A DNA stretch of 64,000 nucleotides, taken from positions 27,444 through 91,443 of the forward strand of contig CAZNRN010000014.1 in the NCBI GenBank assembly GCA_964575605.1, in the 5' to 3' direction. This document shows positions 22,905 to 31,917 of the stretch, piece by piece. The DNA is from JAPWJZ01 sp964575605 (lineage in GTDB: Bacteria; Pseudomonadota; Alphaproteobacteria; Micavibrionales; UBA2020). The notes under the pieces are model-generated. The model did no database searches, was not told where the DNA came from, and worked only from the letters and a program-made list of their open reading frames with translations. The translations under genes and the position numbers were made by a program. The number at the start of each line of letters is the position of its first letter. The first letter of the stretch is position 1.

Positions 22905-23477
22905 TTACGGGCTGGGCGCCTTGGTGCCGAGCGTAATGGGTTTCATCACCTTGGCTTCCTGCTTCAGGGCCATCTGCTCGTCATATTTGTGCAGCGTCTC
23001 GACTTCCGAGGGGAAGTGGTCGCGCAGTGTCTCGAGGTATTTCTTGCGGTCTTCGGGCTTCATCTCTTCCAGCTGTTTCAGCGCGTCGACGAAGACGGCG
23101 GGCGTGCCGTCGGCGGGGGCCGAAGGCGCGGGGGCGGGGGCCGGCGTGGGGGCCTGATAGGGTTTCATCGACACGGGCGGCGTGTAATTTTTCGGGGCCT
23201 TGTAACGGCTGTTGCCGCCCAGCGCCTTGAAGCCTTTGCGTACGCCGCTCAGGACGGTGAGGGTAGCGACGGGCGCAGCGATGAAAGCGCCGACAGCGGC
23301 GAGCGCGCCCACCGCTTTGCCAGCGCCCGCTGCGACAACCGCGCCATAAGCGGCATAGGCCGCATAAGCACCTACGGCAGCAAGGCCTACCGCAGCAACG
23401 GCAACGACCAACAGGATTGTGCCGATGAGTTTGCCGATGCCGTCCGTGTTACCCCTCAGTGCGCCTTGTTCGATCAT
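22905..23477 (-). CDS. Hydrophobic Ala-rich membrane protein with KPI tail
   Basis: 190 residues. Residues about 15-75 are a long Ala/Gly/Val-rich hydrophobic region, enough for two membrane spans, then a Pro/Ala linker (TPAPAPAPSAPADG) and a charged helical part with MKPEDRKKYLETLRDHFPSE. The last 12 residues, KPITLGTKAPSP, carry the KPI tail. GAGGA precedes the start, and a near-consensus promoter (TTGACA-N17-TATTCT) lies just upstream. The layout (hydrophobic N-terminus, soluble C-terminus) recalls the other small hydrophobic protein at 25997. Function is unknown. Confidence 0.6.
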   Translation of the reverse strand: MIEQGALRGNTDGIGKLIGTILLVVAVAAVGLAAVGAYAAYAAYGAVVAAGAGKAVGALAAVGAFIAAPVATLTVLSGVRKGFKALGGNSRYKAPKNYTPPVSMKPYQAPTPAPAPAPSAPADGTPAVFVDALKQLEEMKPEDRKKYLETLRDHFPSEVETLHKYDEQMALKQEAKVMKPITLGTKAPSP

Positions 23478-23514
23478 GATGAAATCCTCTTTGTTTTTAT
23501 ATTTTCTGGAGAAG

Positions 23515-23543
23515 AGAATAGGGAAAATAATACCTTATGTCAA
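23515..23543 (-). promoter_or_regulatory. Strong sigma70-like promoter (minus strand)
   Basis: On the minus strand TTGACA (23543-23538), 17-base spacer, TATTCT (23520-23515), reading into the hydrophobic KPI-tail gene that starts at 23477. Confidence 0.6.
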
Positions 23544-23595
23544 ATTTAATTTATTCATTTAATACAAGGACATGATTTTAAACGCGCGCTATTGA

Positions 23596-23624
23596 TTGAC
23601 ATATGTACCCCACATGAATAGACT
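23596..23624 (+). promoter_or_regulatory. Strong sigma70-like promoter (plus strand)
   Basis: TTGACA (23596-23601), 17-base spacer, TAGACT (23619-23624), about 50 bp upstream of the GTG start of the ankyrin gene at 23673. Confidence 0.6.
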
Positions 23625-23672
23625 ATTTCCATTGGGACATTTCAGGGGCTAAAAGCGGAGGCACAAGACATA

Positions 23673-24359
23673 GTGGCCGGTAAACCGAACCTGACCCCTG
23701 ACCAGCAAAAAGCATTCAATAAATCACTCCGCAGCGGCATCGACCGCAAAGACAGCGACATGATCAAGCTCGCTCTCGATAACGGCGCGGAACCCAACAT
23801 CCTCCTCTTCGCCGGCATCGATTTCAAACCGACACTCAAAGATACATTCACATACGCCGACCCGAAAGCCTGGGCGCTCGAATGGGTGCAGCAGGCCGTC
23901 GAATACGGCGCGGATGTCAACGCTAGGCGCGACAATAACAACAAAAAGCCCTATGCGGCGCTGCATTGGTGCTACGAAAACTTCAACCCGAATGTGGCGT
24001 CTTTCCTGATAGAGAAGGGCGCTGATGTAGATACGCCGACGCCGTTCAACAACACGCCGCTGCTGCGCGCCGTGTCAGACGGCAAGATCGAGATTGCCCA
24101 GTTTTTCCTTAGCAAGGGAGCCGACCCGCTGAAACCCTGCGGCGAGAAGCTCGATAACTTCCCCCTGAAAGAGCTGCAATCGACCGATAAGATAAAAGCC
24201 GCGCGAAAACCTGCGCTTGAAATGCTGATGATGGAACATACCAAGCCCCGGGCGCCCGCCACCACCGCCCCGGAGCCTGATCCGTCGCTTTCCGAAAGCA
24301 TCGAGATTTCCAAGCCCATCCAGCTGAAACAGCCGCCGGCCAGGAGTTTTTCGCTGTAG
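23673..24359 (+). CDS. Ankyrin-repeat protein with KPI tail
   Basis: 228 residues from a GTG start with GGAGG 11 bases upstream. Ankyrin repeats are seen at about 20-50 (MIKLALDNGAEPNILL), 60-130 (YGADVNARRDNNNKKPYAALHW; ASFLIEKGADVDTP) and 130-165 (TPLLRAVSDGKIEIAQFFLSKGADP), each pattern shortened here. The C-terminus contains ISKPIQLKQPPARSFSL, the shared tail 15 residues from the end. There is no signal peptide. It has its own strong promoter and stands divergent to the hydrophobic KPI-tail gene. Confidence 0.8.
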   Translation: MAGKPNLTPDQQKAFNKSLRSGIDRKDSDMIKLALDNGAEPNILLFAGIDFKPTLKDTFTYADPKAWALEWVQQAVEYGADVNARRDNNNKKPYAALHWCYENFNPNVASFLIEKGADVDTPTPFNNTPLLRAVSDGKIEIAQFFLSKGADPLKPCGEKLDNFPLKELQSTDKIKAARKPALEMLMMEHTKPRAPATTAPEPDPSLSESIEISKPIQLKQPPARSFSL

Positions 24360-24404
24360 AAGCCATAAACGGGAAATGCTATCGTTAATCCGGCAGGATT
24401 TCCC

Positions 24405-25991
24405 ATGCTTCAGACAATCAAAAACTGGTGGAAACAGGACTTTACCCCGCGCGGCGAGGCGGTTGTCGTTATCCTGATGCTGCTGCTCGTCGTACGCATG
24501 ATCGCGAATGCGGTCATGAACCACTTCTACGATTCAGGTTCGCTGTCCGATACCTACAGTTTCTCGGCGCTGGCATGGCGCAACGACTGGACGCTGGAGC
24601 AGTGCAAGGCGCTGGGCGGCGGCAGTTTCTTTATCGTCCATATCTCGTGGTTTTTCTGGATACCCAGCCTGATTTCCTATTTCGTGGAGATGGACCGCAT
24701 TCCGTTCTTCTCGCTCTTCCACGGCACGCTGCATGCGCTGCTGGCGCTGGGTGTCTGGGTGCTGCTGAAAGAACTGTGGCAGGGAAGAAGGTGGTGGGAG
24801 GTATTCGCCCGCGCCTTTATCGCCTTTGCCTTCGCCTTCAACGCCAACAGCCAGTCGATGCTGGGGCAGGCGCACCAGGAAATCGCGGGGCCTGCCTTTA
24901 CGCTGCTGTTCCTCTGGGCGCATTTCAATAAACGTCCGGGCGTGGCGCTGGTGTCGTTCATCCTCGCGCTGTCGCAGCGGGAGGACATGGGATTCCACAT
25001 CTTCGGCGCGCTGTTCCTGATGCTGCTGCTGGACTGGATACGCCGCGTGCCGCGCAGCGCCTGGCAGGGCATCGCCATTTATGCCGCGACGGCCTTTGTT
25101 TATAGCATCGCTGTGCTTGTGCTGAAACATTTCATCATCGGTGACGGCGGCATTTTTAAAGACCATTATGTCGGCGCCATGCCCTTTATGCACGTAACAG
25201 AAAACCTGCTCTGGGAGCGCGTCGAGAACCTCGTCCTCAACCGCCACTGGATTTTGGGGCCGGGCATCGTCGCGCTGCTCTGGGCGGCGGCGGCGCGCAA
25301 CCCCTACATTGTTTCCGGCTGGTTCGCCTTTGTGCCATGGCTTCTTATCAGCGTACTCGCCAAAATCGATATCGCGGGCAACCTCGACCTGCATTACGCC
25401 TATCCTTTCGTTATCGCGGGCGCATGGCCGCTGCTCGCGGTCAGCAAGGCGTTTTGTGAGCCGCGCCGCCTTGCCCCCGGCAACCCGAAGATGATTGGCG
25501 CCTTCGCAGCGGCGCTTTTGCTGATACAGCAGCCGATTTCGATTTATCCTTGGTTTCAGCTCAAGCACCGCTGGTTCAACTTCACGCTGCAGCCCGCGAC
25601 GCAGGCCGTGCATTCCTTCAGCGAGTTCGAGCGCCGCCTGCCCATGGCGCTGCCCATACTGGGCGAGGTGAGGGCAGACATGGCGGCCTTCGGCATCGCG
25701 CCCTATACCTTTGACCTCTACGTCCATACCTTCAAGACCGAATGGTGGAGCCCGACGCGCCAGACCTGGGAGAAAATCGACGAGCCCGAAACCGGCGTCG
25801 ATACCGTGTTCTATTTCACCGAGGCCTATCAGGAAGCGGCGGTGAAGGCTCTGATAAAAGCCAACACCCTCGACAACCATTACCGCATTCCGGGCACGCG
25901 CCTGTTCGTGTCGACACGGCTGAAACTAAGCGATATGCCTGAATTCCGCGGCCTCTTCGTGCCGGCGGATGCACCCCGCGAAGCATTATAG
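24405..25991 (+). CDS. Polytopic membrane protein, DUF2079-like
   Basis: 528 residues with about ten hydrophobic segments in the first 400. The motif around HQEIAGPAFTLLFLWAHF followed by LALSQREDMGFHIFGALF resembles the H-E--xPAF and REDxGFH pattern of DUF2079 membrane proteins, a GT-C-like group thought to relate to glycosyltransferases. The last ~130 residues are hydrophilic. A role in envelope sugar transfer is conceivable but not shown. It is plus-strand and 45 bp after an ankyrin gene. Confidence 0.6.
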   Translation: MLQTIKNWWKQDFTPRGEAVVVILMLLLVVRMIANAVMNHFYDSGSLSDTYSFSALAWRNDWTLEQCKALGGGSFFIVHISWFFWIPSLISYFVEMDRIPFFSLFHGTLHALLALGVWVLLKELWQGRRWWEVFARAFIAFAFAFNANSQSMLGQAHQEIAGPAFTLLFLWAHFNKRPGVALVSFILALSQREDMGFHIFGALFLMLLLDWIRRVPRSAWQGIAIYAATAFVYSIAVLVLKHFIIGDGGIFKDHYVGAMPFMHVTENLLWERVENLVLNRHWILGPGIVALLWAAAARNPYIVSGWFAFVPWLLISVLAKIDIAGNLDLHYAYPFVIAGAWPLLAVSKAFCEPRRLAPGNPKMIGAFAAALLLIQQPISIYPWFQLKHRWFNFTLQPATQAVHSFSEFERRLPMALPILGEVRADMAAFGIAPYTFDLYVHTFKTEWWSPTRQTWEKIDEPETGVDTVFYFTEAYQEAAVKALIKANTLDNHYRIPGTRLFVSTRLKLSDMPEFRGLFVPADAPREAL

Positions 25992-25996
25992 GATAA

Positions 25997-26497
25997 TCAG
26001 GCGACGGTCGTCTTGGGCCCCGTCAGCAGCGCCACCGGCTTTTCCTTCGGCGGTGCAGGCAGCAGGCCTGCGATTTCCGTGGAAGGTGTAGCCTTTGCCG
26101 CGAAAGTATTGCCAAGCGCGGATGCCGGGCTGGCGGCGATGACCGATTTCGTGCCGTCTTCGAAAATCACTTCGATTTTCTGTTTCGGGCGTTTGCGTTC
26201 CTCGATCGTGTCGGTGATGCGTTTCAACTCGGCGCTGGTGTAGAAGGTTGCGAGGTAACCGGCGGCGGGCGGGATGATTGTGATGGCGGCTGCGATCGGC
26301 GCAGCTATTACCAGCAGCGGCATGCCGAAGAAAGCGAGGGTGCCTGCAATGGCGAGGCCGCCGAGCGCCCAGCCGAGGATGCCTTTAAGGCTGAACTGCG
26401 CATGGGCCCATCCGTCGAGCTTTGCTGCGTCTGCCTTGCGTGTTGCCAGCGCGGTGTCGTCCATTTCCTGGAGGCTTTCCGGCTTGGTGTTCAGCAT
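25997..26497 (-). CDS. Small membrane protein with KPV tail
   Basis: 166 residues. Two hydrophobic segments at about 38-85 (GILGWALGGLAIAGTLAFFG and LLVIAAPIAAAITIIPPAAG) form a membrane hairpin; the remainder is charged, with KRPKQKIEVIFEDGTKSVI. The end is EKPVALLTGPKTTVA, fitting the K-P-[ILV]-x-[LI] tail. A TTGACA-N17-GATATT promoter lies upstream. It converges on the DUF2079-like gene. No family is recognised. Confidence 0.6.
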   Translation of the reverse strand: MLNTKPESLQEMDDTALATRKADAAKLDGWAHAQFSLKGILGWALGGLAIAGTLAFFGMPLLVIAAPIAAAITIIPPAAGYLATFYTSAELKRITDTIEERKRPKQKIEVIFEDGTKSVIAASPASALGNTFAAKATPSTEIAGLLPAPPKEKPVALLTGPKTTVA

Positions 26498-26542
26498 CCT
26501 GATTTGCCTGCCTTTCTTCTTCTTTAGTTGAACATATACTCA

Positions 26543-26571
26543 AATATCACATATCTCGCTGCTTCTGTCAA
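26543..26571 (-). promoter_or_regulatory. Sigma70-like promoter (minus strand)
   Basis: On the minus strand TTGACA (26571-26566), 17-base spacer, GATATT (26548-26543), or ATATTT with an 18-base spacer. It reads into the KPV-tail membrane protein gene. Confidence 0.5.
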
Positions 26572-26606
26572 ACAAACGAGTCATAAGCTATTGATATATA
26601 TGTATT

Positions 26607-29237
26607 CTATTTATCTTCTTGGGTGACGGCGAATCCCATTTTCGGCGTACTGATCAGGTCTTCGGGCAGCCAGATGTCGGCGGCGGTGATATGCATGGAA
26701 TCCTCTGCCGAGGCATTTCCCGCGACAAGGCGGCGTGCCTGCTTGGCGACCGTGCGCTCGAAAACGGTACGGATGCCGCGGCCGTTGCCAAACGCCGTCT
26801 TGCCCTGGTCGTCCAGCTGGTCGACGAAGCGCGCGATTTCTTCCTTCGCATGGTCATCCACGGCATAGGCATGGCGGGCGGCGAGGCCGTCCATCATCTG
26901 CAGCAGCTCGGGGATGGTGTAATCGGGGAAGGTGATGAAGCGCGAGAAGCGCGATTTCAGGCCCGTGTTGACGTTGAGGAAATCTTTCATTTCCTTCTCG
27001 TAGCCGGCCGCGATAACGACGAAGCGGTCGCGGCGGTCTTCCATCAGCTTCAGCAGCGTGTCGATAGCCTCGAAGCCGAAATCGCGGCCGCTGTCGCTGC
27101 GCACCAACGCATAGGCTTCGTCGATAAACAGCACGCCCCCCTCGGCGCGGTTGACGGCGTCGAGGACGCGGGGCGCGGTGGTGCCGATATATTCGCCCAC
27201 CAGATCGCCGCGGCTGACCTCGACCACATGGCCGCTTTCAAGGTAGCCCAGGCCCGCGAAGATACGTCCAAGCAATCGCGCGACGGTGGTCTTGCCCGTG
27301 CCCGGGTTTCCAAGGAAAACGCTGTGCAGCGAGACATAAGCCTCGGGCAGTTTCCGCTCACGGCGCAGTTTGTTCATCTGCAACAGGCTGATTAGTTCCT
27401 GTATCTGGTCCTTGACGATGCCGAGGCCGACAAGGTCGTTCAGCGGCTGGATCAGCGTGCTGATTTCCTCGGTGCGGGTTTTTTCCTCCGGCACGCAGGC
27501 GGCGGTGATGGGCACCGGCAGCACGGGCGTCGCGGCCGCGGTTTCGTTCGCGGCGGGGGGCGGAATTTCCACCAGTTCCACGTCGGGCTGGCCGATTGCG
27601 CGGTTGACCAGGCATTCCTGCAACAGCTTGTCGACAAGGTAGACGTTCTGCTGCTTTTCGATACCGCGCGACATGCGTTTTGCGATCACGGCCAGCAATT
27701 TACTCTCGGCATCGGGATGCACCTCGATGCCTGTCTCGCGCGCCTGGCGGCGGAGGATTTCCAGCATTTCCGGTGCCGTGTAATCCTGGAAGGGGACGGA
27801 GAAACGGAACTGCGAAATGAGGTTCGGCGAATAGCCGCCCAGACGGCGGAGCAGGTCACCGTTCTGGTTGTCGTACATGACCAGCAGCGTATTTTCGTCT
27901 TCCGCCATTTTCGACAGCCAGTCTGCGATCATGCGCTCGGCGATCATTTCCTTGCCGCCGGTGGGCGTGTAGTCGGAATACAGAACCATCACGCCGTTTT
28001 TCCAGTTTGGCCACATGCGCGACAGTTCGTAATCGATGTCTGAAGGGCGGTAAACCTGGCTGAGGTTCACAAGGTTGATCTCGTTGATGCCCGCCTTGTG
28101 CAGTACGCCCATCTGCACCAGTTTGGAGGCGACGATGCGCGTGAACATGCGCTTGCCCGTGCCGTCCTTGCCGACAAGGTGCAGGTGCGGCAGGAAGCCC
28201 CCGCGGTTGCGGCGCATGGCGATTGCGCTCATCTCGCGCGAATAGCCGACGATATCGTCGTAAACCTTGCGCGGCTCCGCCCAGCCGACCGCATGCTGCA
28301 CCGCGCCGTCGGGCTCGCGGAAATTGGTGCGGTAGTAGTTGTCCAGCAGGTTTTTCGCGCCCTGCAAATTGCCTTTGGCGGCAATTTCAAGGTGTTCCAT
28401 CGCGACGCCTTCATTGATCTCGACGCCATAGCCGCGGAGATAACAGATGCCCAGCAGGCGGTGGTACTGGTAATATTTATCAACCTTGTCCCAGGTCTTG
28501 ATATGGTCGGAGAGCTTGGTGAGGTTGTTATAGGCCTCGTTCTGGTAGGCTAGTTCCTCGCCGCGCGTGTTGCGCGTGTCGGGGATGACGTTGTCGATCA
28601 GCACGCGCGCAAGGTCGAGGTAGGCGCGGTAATAGCGCAGGTTGGAGAACTTGCGGAAGATGCGCAAGGCCTCCATGATGTTCTTCTCGCAGCCATCGCC
28701 CCAGTAGTTGCAATAGCCCAGTTCCCATTCCGCCGTCGGGTGCCCGCGTTCCTGCGCGAGGCGGAAATAGTTGTAGCCGCGCCCCACGTTGCGCTGCGGG
28801 TAGCTGGAATTGTAGATATGCACCACACCCAGCTCAAAAGCGCCCTCGGGCGAGCCCAGCGCGCTGGCCTTTTCCAGCATCTTGATGCCGTCGTTGAAAT
28901 TGGCGGGAATGAATTTGTGCTTGCCCTTTTCCTCCAGCATCGCCTTGCCGTAGTAGTAAAGGACGTAAGGGTGGCTTTTCTTGGCCGCGGCCTTGATCAT
29001 CTCGAGCGCGCCGGCAGGGTCGGGTTCCATCTTCAGCTCGGGGATGCCGGCGGCCTTGCGCTCGGCAATCCAGACGATGGCGGGGCCGTAGTCGAGCGCG
29101 GCGGCTTCCTGCGCCTTGCGCCACTTGGTTTCCATCGGCGTCGCCTCGGCGGCGATCAGCGCATCGAACTCCTCGGTCAGCATTTTAACCGTCTGCCCGT
29201 CTTCGTTCGCTGCCCCTGGCTTGATGATTTCCTTCAT
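26607..29237 (-). CDS. Sel1-repeat protein with two AAA+ modules (CbbX/EccA-like)
   Basis: 876 residues, GGGAGG before the ATG. Residues about 80-300 hold Sel1/TPR repeats (EKASALGSPEGAFELGVVHI; EHLEIAAKGNLQGAKNLL). At about 357, GKDGTGKR is a degenerate Walker A of a first AAA+ module. The second module is intact: GNPGTGKTTVA at about 645, VLFIDEAYAL at about 704, arginine-rich sensor region near 760 (SRFSRFITFPDYT), and a CbbX/SpoVK-type lid. A helical-repeat N-terminus plus a CbbX-type ATPase is the layout of EccA in type VII secretion, where it handles substrates by C-terminal signals. That parallel is inference. It lacks the KPI tail itself and lies among genes that have it. Confidence 0.8.
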   Translation of the reverse strand: MKEIIKPGAANEDGQTVKMLTEEFDALIAAEATPMETKWRKAQEAAALDYGPAIVWIAERKAAGIPELKMEPDPAGALEMIKAAAKKSHPYVLYYYGKAMLEEKGKHKFIPANFNDGIKMLEKASALGSPEGAFELGVVHIYNSSYPQRNVGRGYNYFRLAQERGHPTAEWELGYCNYWGDGCEKNIMEALRIFRKFSNLRYYRAYLDLARVLIDNVIPDTRNTRGEELAYQNEAYNNLTKLSDHIKTWDKVDKYYQYHRLLGICYLRGYGVEINEGVAMEHLEIAAKGNLQGAKNLLDNYYRTNFREPDGAVQHAVGWAEPRKVYDDIVGYSREMSAIAMRRNRGGFLPHLHLVGKDGTGKRMFTRIVASKLVQMGVLHKAGINEINLVNLSQVYRPSDIDYELSRMWPNWKNGVMVLYSDYTPTGGKEMIAERMIADWLSKMAEDENTLLVMYDNQNGDLLRRLGGYSPNLISQFRFSVPFQDYTAPEMLEILRRQARETGIEVHPDAESKLLAVIAKRMSRGIEKQQNVYLVDKLLQECLVNRAIGQPDVELVEIPPPAANETAAATPVLPVPITAACVPEEKTRTEEISTLIQPLNDLVGLGIVKDQIQELISLLQMNKLRRERKLPEAYVSLHSVFLGNPGTGKTTVARLLGRIFAGLGYLESGHVVEVSRGDLVGEYIGTTAPRVLDAVNRAEGGVLFIDEAYALVRSDSGRDFGFEAIDTLLKLMEDRRDRFVVIAAGYEKEMKDFLNVNTGLKSRFSRFITFPDYTIPELLQMMDGLAARHAYAVDDHAKEEIARFVDQLDDQGKTAFGNGRGIRTVFERTVAKQARRLVAGNASAEDSMHITAADIWLPEDLISTPKMGFAVTQEDK

Positions 29238-29327
29238 GCGGAATCCTCCCGATTTTATTCTAAATGGGGGCGCTTAACGAAAGGTCAATAGCGGTATGAT
29301 TATGCAAACGAAAAGAGCGGTTTTTCG

Positions 29328-31823
29328 CTATTCGCCCATTACTTCCTTCACCTTCGTCGCCAGCTGCTTGAGGGTGAAGGGTTTGGGAAGGAAGTAGACG
29401 TCGGCGCCGAGGTGCTCCTTGAAGCGGTCTTCGGCATAGCCCGAGATGAAGATGATTTTAATCTGCGGGTATTTCTCTTTCACGATTTTGGCGAGCGTCG
29501 TGCCGTCCATTTCCGGCATCATCACGTCGGTGACGAGGATTTCGGGCACGAATTTCTTTTCTTCCAGAATCTGCAGCGCGGTCTGGCCGCCGGGGGCGTC
29601 CATGACCTGGTAGCCCTTGTTCGACAGCGCGCGGGCAGAGAAGGTGCGCACGGCGTCTTCGTCCTCCACCAGCAGGATTTTCGCCGAGCCTGTAAGGTCG
29701 GAAGTGACCGCCTTTTCCTCGACCGCTTCGGCCTTTTTCTCGCCGGCGGCCTCGTTATAGCGGGGCAGGTAGATGGTGAAGGTCGTGCCCTTGCCGACGG
29801 TGGAGGCGACGGAAATAAAGCCGCCCGTCTGGTGGACAATGCCGTGCACGGTGGCAAGGCCAAGGCCCGTGCCCGCGCCGACTTCCTTGGTCGAGAAGAA
29901 CGGCTCGAAGATGCGCGGCATGATGTCGGGGTTGATGCCCGTACCGGTGTCTTCCACCTCGAGCGCGACCCAGTCGCCGGGCGGCAGCATTTCGTCGTTC
30001 GACAGCTTGATGCCCTGCTTGTTGGCCAGGTTCGAGGTGCGCACGACCAGTTTGCCGCCCTGGGGCATGGCGTCGCGCGCGTTGACGACAAGGTTGATCA
30101 GCACCTGTTCCATCTGGCCCTGGTCGGCCTTGATAAGGCCGAGGTCTGTGCCGTGGGACAGCTTCAGTTCGATATTCGCGCCGATCAGGCGGCGGATGAG
30201 GTGCGACAGTTCCGACAGCACGTCGGTGAAATCCAGCACGCGCGGCTGCAAGGTCTGCTGGCGCGAGAAAGCCAGCAGCTGGCGCACGAGGTTGGCGGCG
30301 CGGTTGGCGTTTTGTTTTATCTGCATGATATCGGCGAAGCTGGGGTCGCCCGGCTTGTGGCGCAGCAGCAGCAGGTCGCAGAAGCCGATCATGGCGGTGA
30401 GCAGGTTGTTGAAGTCGTGCGCGATGCCGCCCGCCAGCTGGCCGACGGCCTGCATTTTCTGCGACTGCGTGAATTGTTTTTCGAGGTTCTTTTGTTCCGT
30501 CTGGTCGATGAAGTGCATCACGAAGCTGTCGCCCGACTTGAACTTGCGGGCGTAAATCTGCGCGTGGACCTCGACCGCGCCTTTCAGCACGACCTCGATC
30601 GAGGCTGCGGCGCGCTCTCCCTTCGACAGGTGGCGCAGCCAGTCTTCGGCGCGCTGCTGCTGGTCCTTGTGGATGAAGCCCAGCAGGGATTTACCATTAA
30701 TGGCGGTGATGGGCAGGCGCATCATGGCGGCCAGCGTGGTGTTGGCGTCGCCCACCAGCCCGTCAGCGTTGAGCAAGCAGATACCGACCGGCGCTTCCTC
30801 GAACAACCGTTCGAACCTGTCTTGTGATTCACGCAGCGCCTGCTGCATTTTTTGTTCGGTGGTCAGGTCGTAGACGACCGAGCGTGAAATCACGCGGCCT
30901 TCCTCGTCCTTGGTGATCGAATGCGTGATGGCGGCTTTGAATACGCGGCCGCCTGCGCCCTTCATCAGCAATTCGCCGTGCTGGTGGAAGCCGCCTTCGT
31001 CGAAGCAGTCATACGGGTTGCCGCCGGCGGGCGGGTTGACGAGGAAATCATGCAGCTTGATCTTGCCAATCAGGGTATTCGCATCGGTGCCGAAGAGGCG
31101 CAGCAGCGTATCGTTCGCGAACTGGAACTTGCCTTCCTCGTCCACCGTGAAGAAGCCGACGGGCGCGTTGTCGGTGAAATCGCGCAGTTTCTCGCGCTCT
31201 TCGCGGATGGCCGCTTCCATCTGGTAGCGGTGGGTGATGTCGTCAAAGCGCCAGTGCACATAGCCCGGCCAGCCGACGATGTACTGGCAGGTCACCTGTA
31301 TCCAAGCCGTGCGGCCGCGCAGCTTTGTTTGCAGTTCGGTAGTGGAGCTGCCCGCGGGGGCGGCACGGTTTTGCAGGTCTTCCAGCGATTTTTCGATTTT
31401 CTTCGAATGTTCGAACAGGCGCGTGAAGGCACCCAGCGAAGGTTCGCCCAGCCCTTCGACCATTTTGTTGAAGCGCGCGTTCGAATAAATCGTCATGCCT
31501 TTGGGGTCGGTGATGGCGCGCGCCTCCGCGCTTTTCTCCAGCACCTCGGTCATGATCTCGCGCGAACGGTCGGCCTGTGCGTAGGAACGGTTGACCAGCA
31601 GGATGCACATGCCGCCGACCAGGCCATACAAATAAACCGCGAAAATTGACGTGCCGAAATAACCCTTCAACTGCATATAGGCAATCGCAAGCGCCGCGAG
31701 GCCGTAAATCGCTGCCACGATGAACAGCGTGAAGGCCTTTCGGTTACGCGTCGACGTAATCCGCTCCGGATTCTCGGGCTTTTTCTCGACGAAGAAGCTG
31801 TCGTTGGGGGTATTGGTATTCAC
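29328..31823 (-). CDS. cckA: Cell-cycle hybrid histidine kinase CckA
   Basis: 831 residues from a GTG. Two N-terminal membrane helices (about 30-50, 57-78) are followed by PAS-type sensor regions to about 460. The HisKA box GIAHDFNNLLTAMIGF has the phosphorylated His at about 469. The HATPase has NARDAMPQGG, DTGTGI and GTGLGLATVHGIV. A C-terminal receiver has LLVEDEDAVRTF at about 718 and phospho-acceptor Asp in TDVMMPEMDG near 767. This architecture and the HDFNNLLTAM box are those of CckA, which passes phosphate through ChpT to CtrA and controls cell cycle and flagella in alphaproteobacteria. Its place near flhB is conserved in related genomes. Confidence 0.9.
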   Translation of the reverse strand: MNTNTPNDSFFVEKKPENPERITSTRNRKAFTLFIVAAIYGLAALAIAYMQLKGYFGTSIFAVYLYGLVGGMCILLVNRSYAQADRSREIMTEVLEKSAEARAITDPKGMTIYSNARFNKMVEGLGEPSLGAFTRLFEHSKKIEKSLEDLQNRAAPAGSSTTELQTKLRGRTAWIQVTCQYIVGWPGYVHWRFDDITHRYQMEAAIREEREKLRDFTDNAPVGFFTVDEEGKFQFANDTLLRLFGTDANTLIGKIKLHDFLVNPPAGGNPYDCFDEGGFHQHGELLMKGAGGRVFKAAITHSITKDEEGRVISRSVVYDLTTEQKMQQALRESQDRFERLFEEAPVGICLLNADGLVGDANTTLAAMMRLPITAINGKSLLGFIHKDQQQRAEDWLRHLSKGERAAASIEVVLKGAVEVHAQIYARKFKSGDSFVMHFIDQTEQKNLEKQFTQSQKMQAVGQLAGGIAHDFNNLLTAMIGFCDLLLLRHKPGDPSFADIMQIKQNANRAANLVRQLLAFSRQQTLQPRVLDFTDVLSELSHLIRRLIGANIELKLSHGTDLGLIKADQGQMEQVLINLVVNARDAMPQGGKLVVRTSNLANKQGIKLSNDEMLPPGDWVALEVEDTGTGINPDIMPRIFEPFFSTKEVGAGTGLGLATVHGIVHQTGGFISVASTVGKGTTFTIYLPRYNEAAGEKKAEAVEEKAVTSDLTGSAKILLVEDEDAVRTFSARALSNKGYQVMDAPGGQTALQILEEKKFVPEILVTDVMMPEMDGTTLAKIVKEKYPQIKIIFISGYAEDRFKEHLGADVYFLPKPFTLKQLATKVKEVMGE

Positions 31824-31917
31824 AGGCCGGCATATCCCTTATTGAAAGGGAATTTTAGCCGCTTTTTCGTTAAAAATCACTTGCTAAGGCAGCCTAAATT
31901 TACATAGAGTGCGCGCA

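Noticed and set aside
24534..25880. 448-codon minus-strand open frame
   Set aside because: It is a shadow of the DUF2079-like membrane protein gene; composition is His/Arg/Gln-rich and without domain patterns.
26607..29237. Rubisco activase CbbX
   Set aside because: The protein is far longer, has Sel1 repeats and a second AAA module, and no rubisco genes are present.
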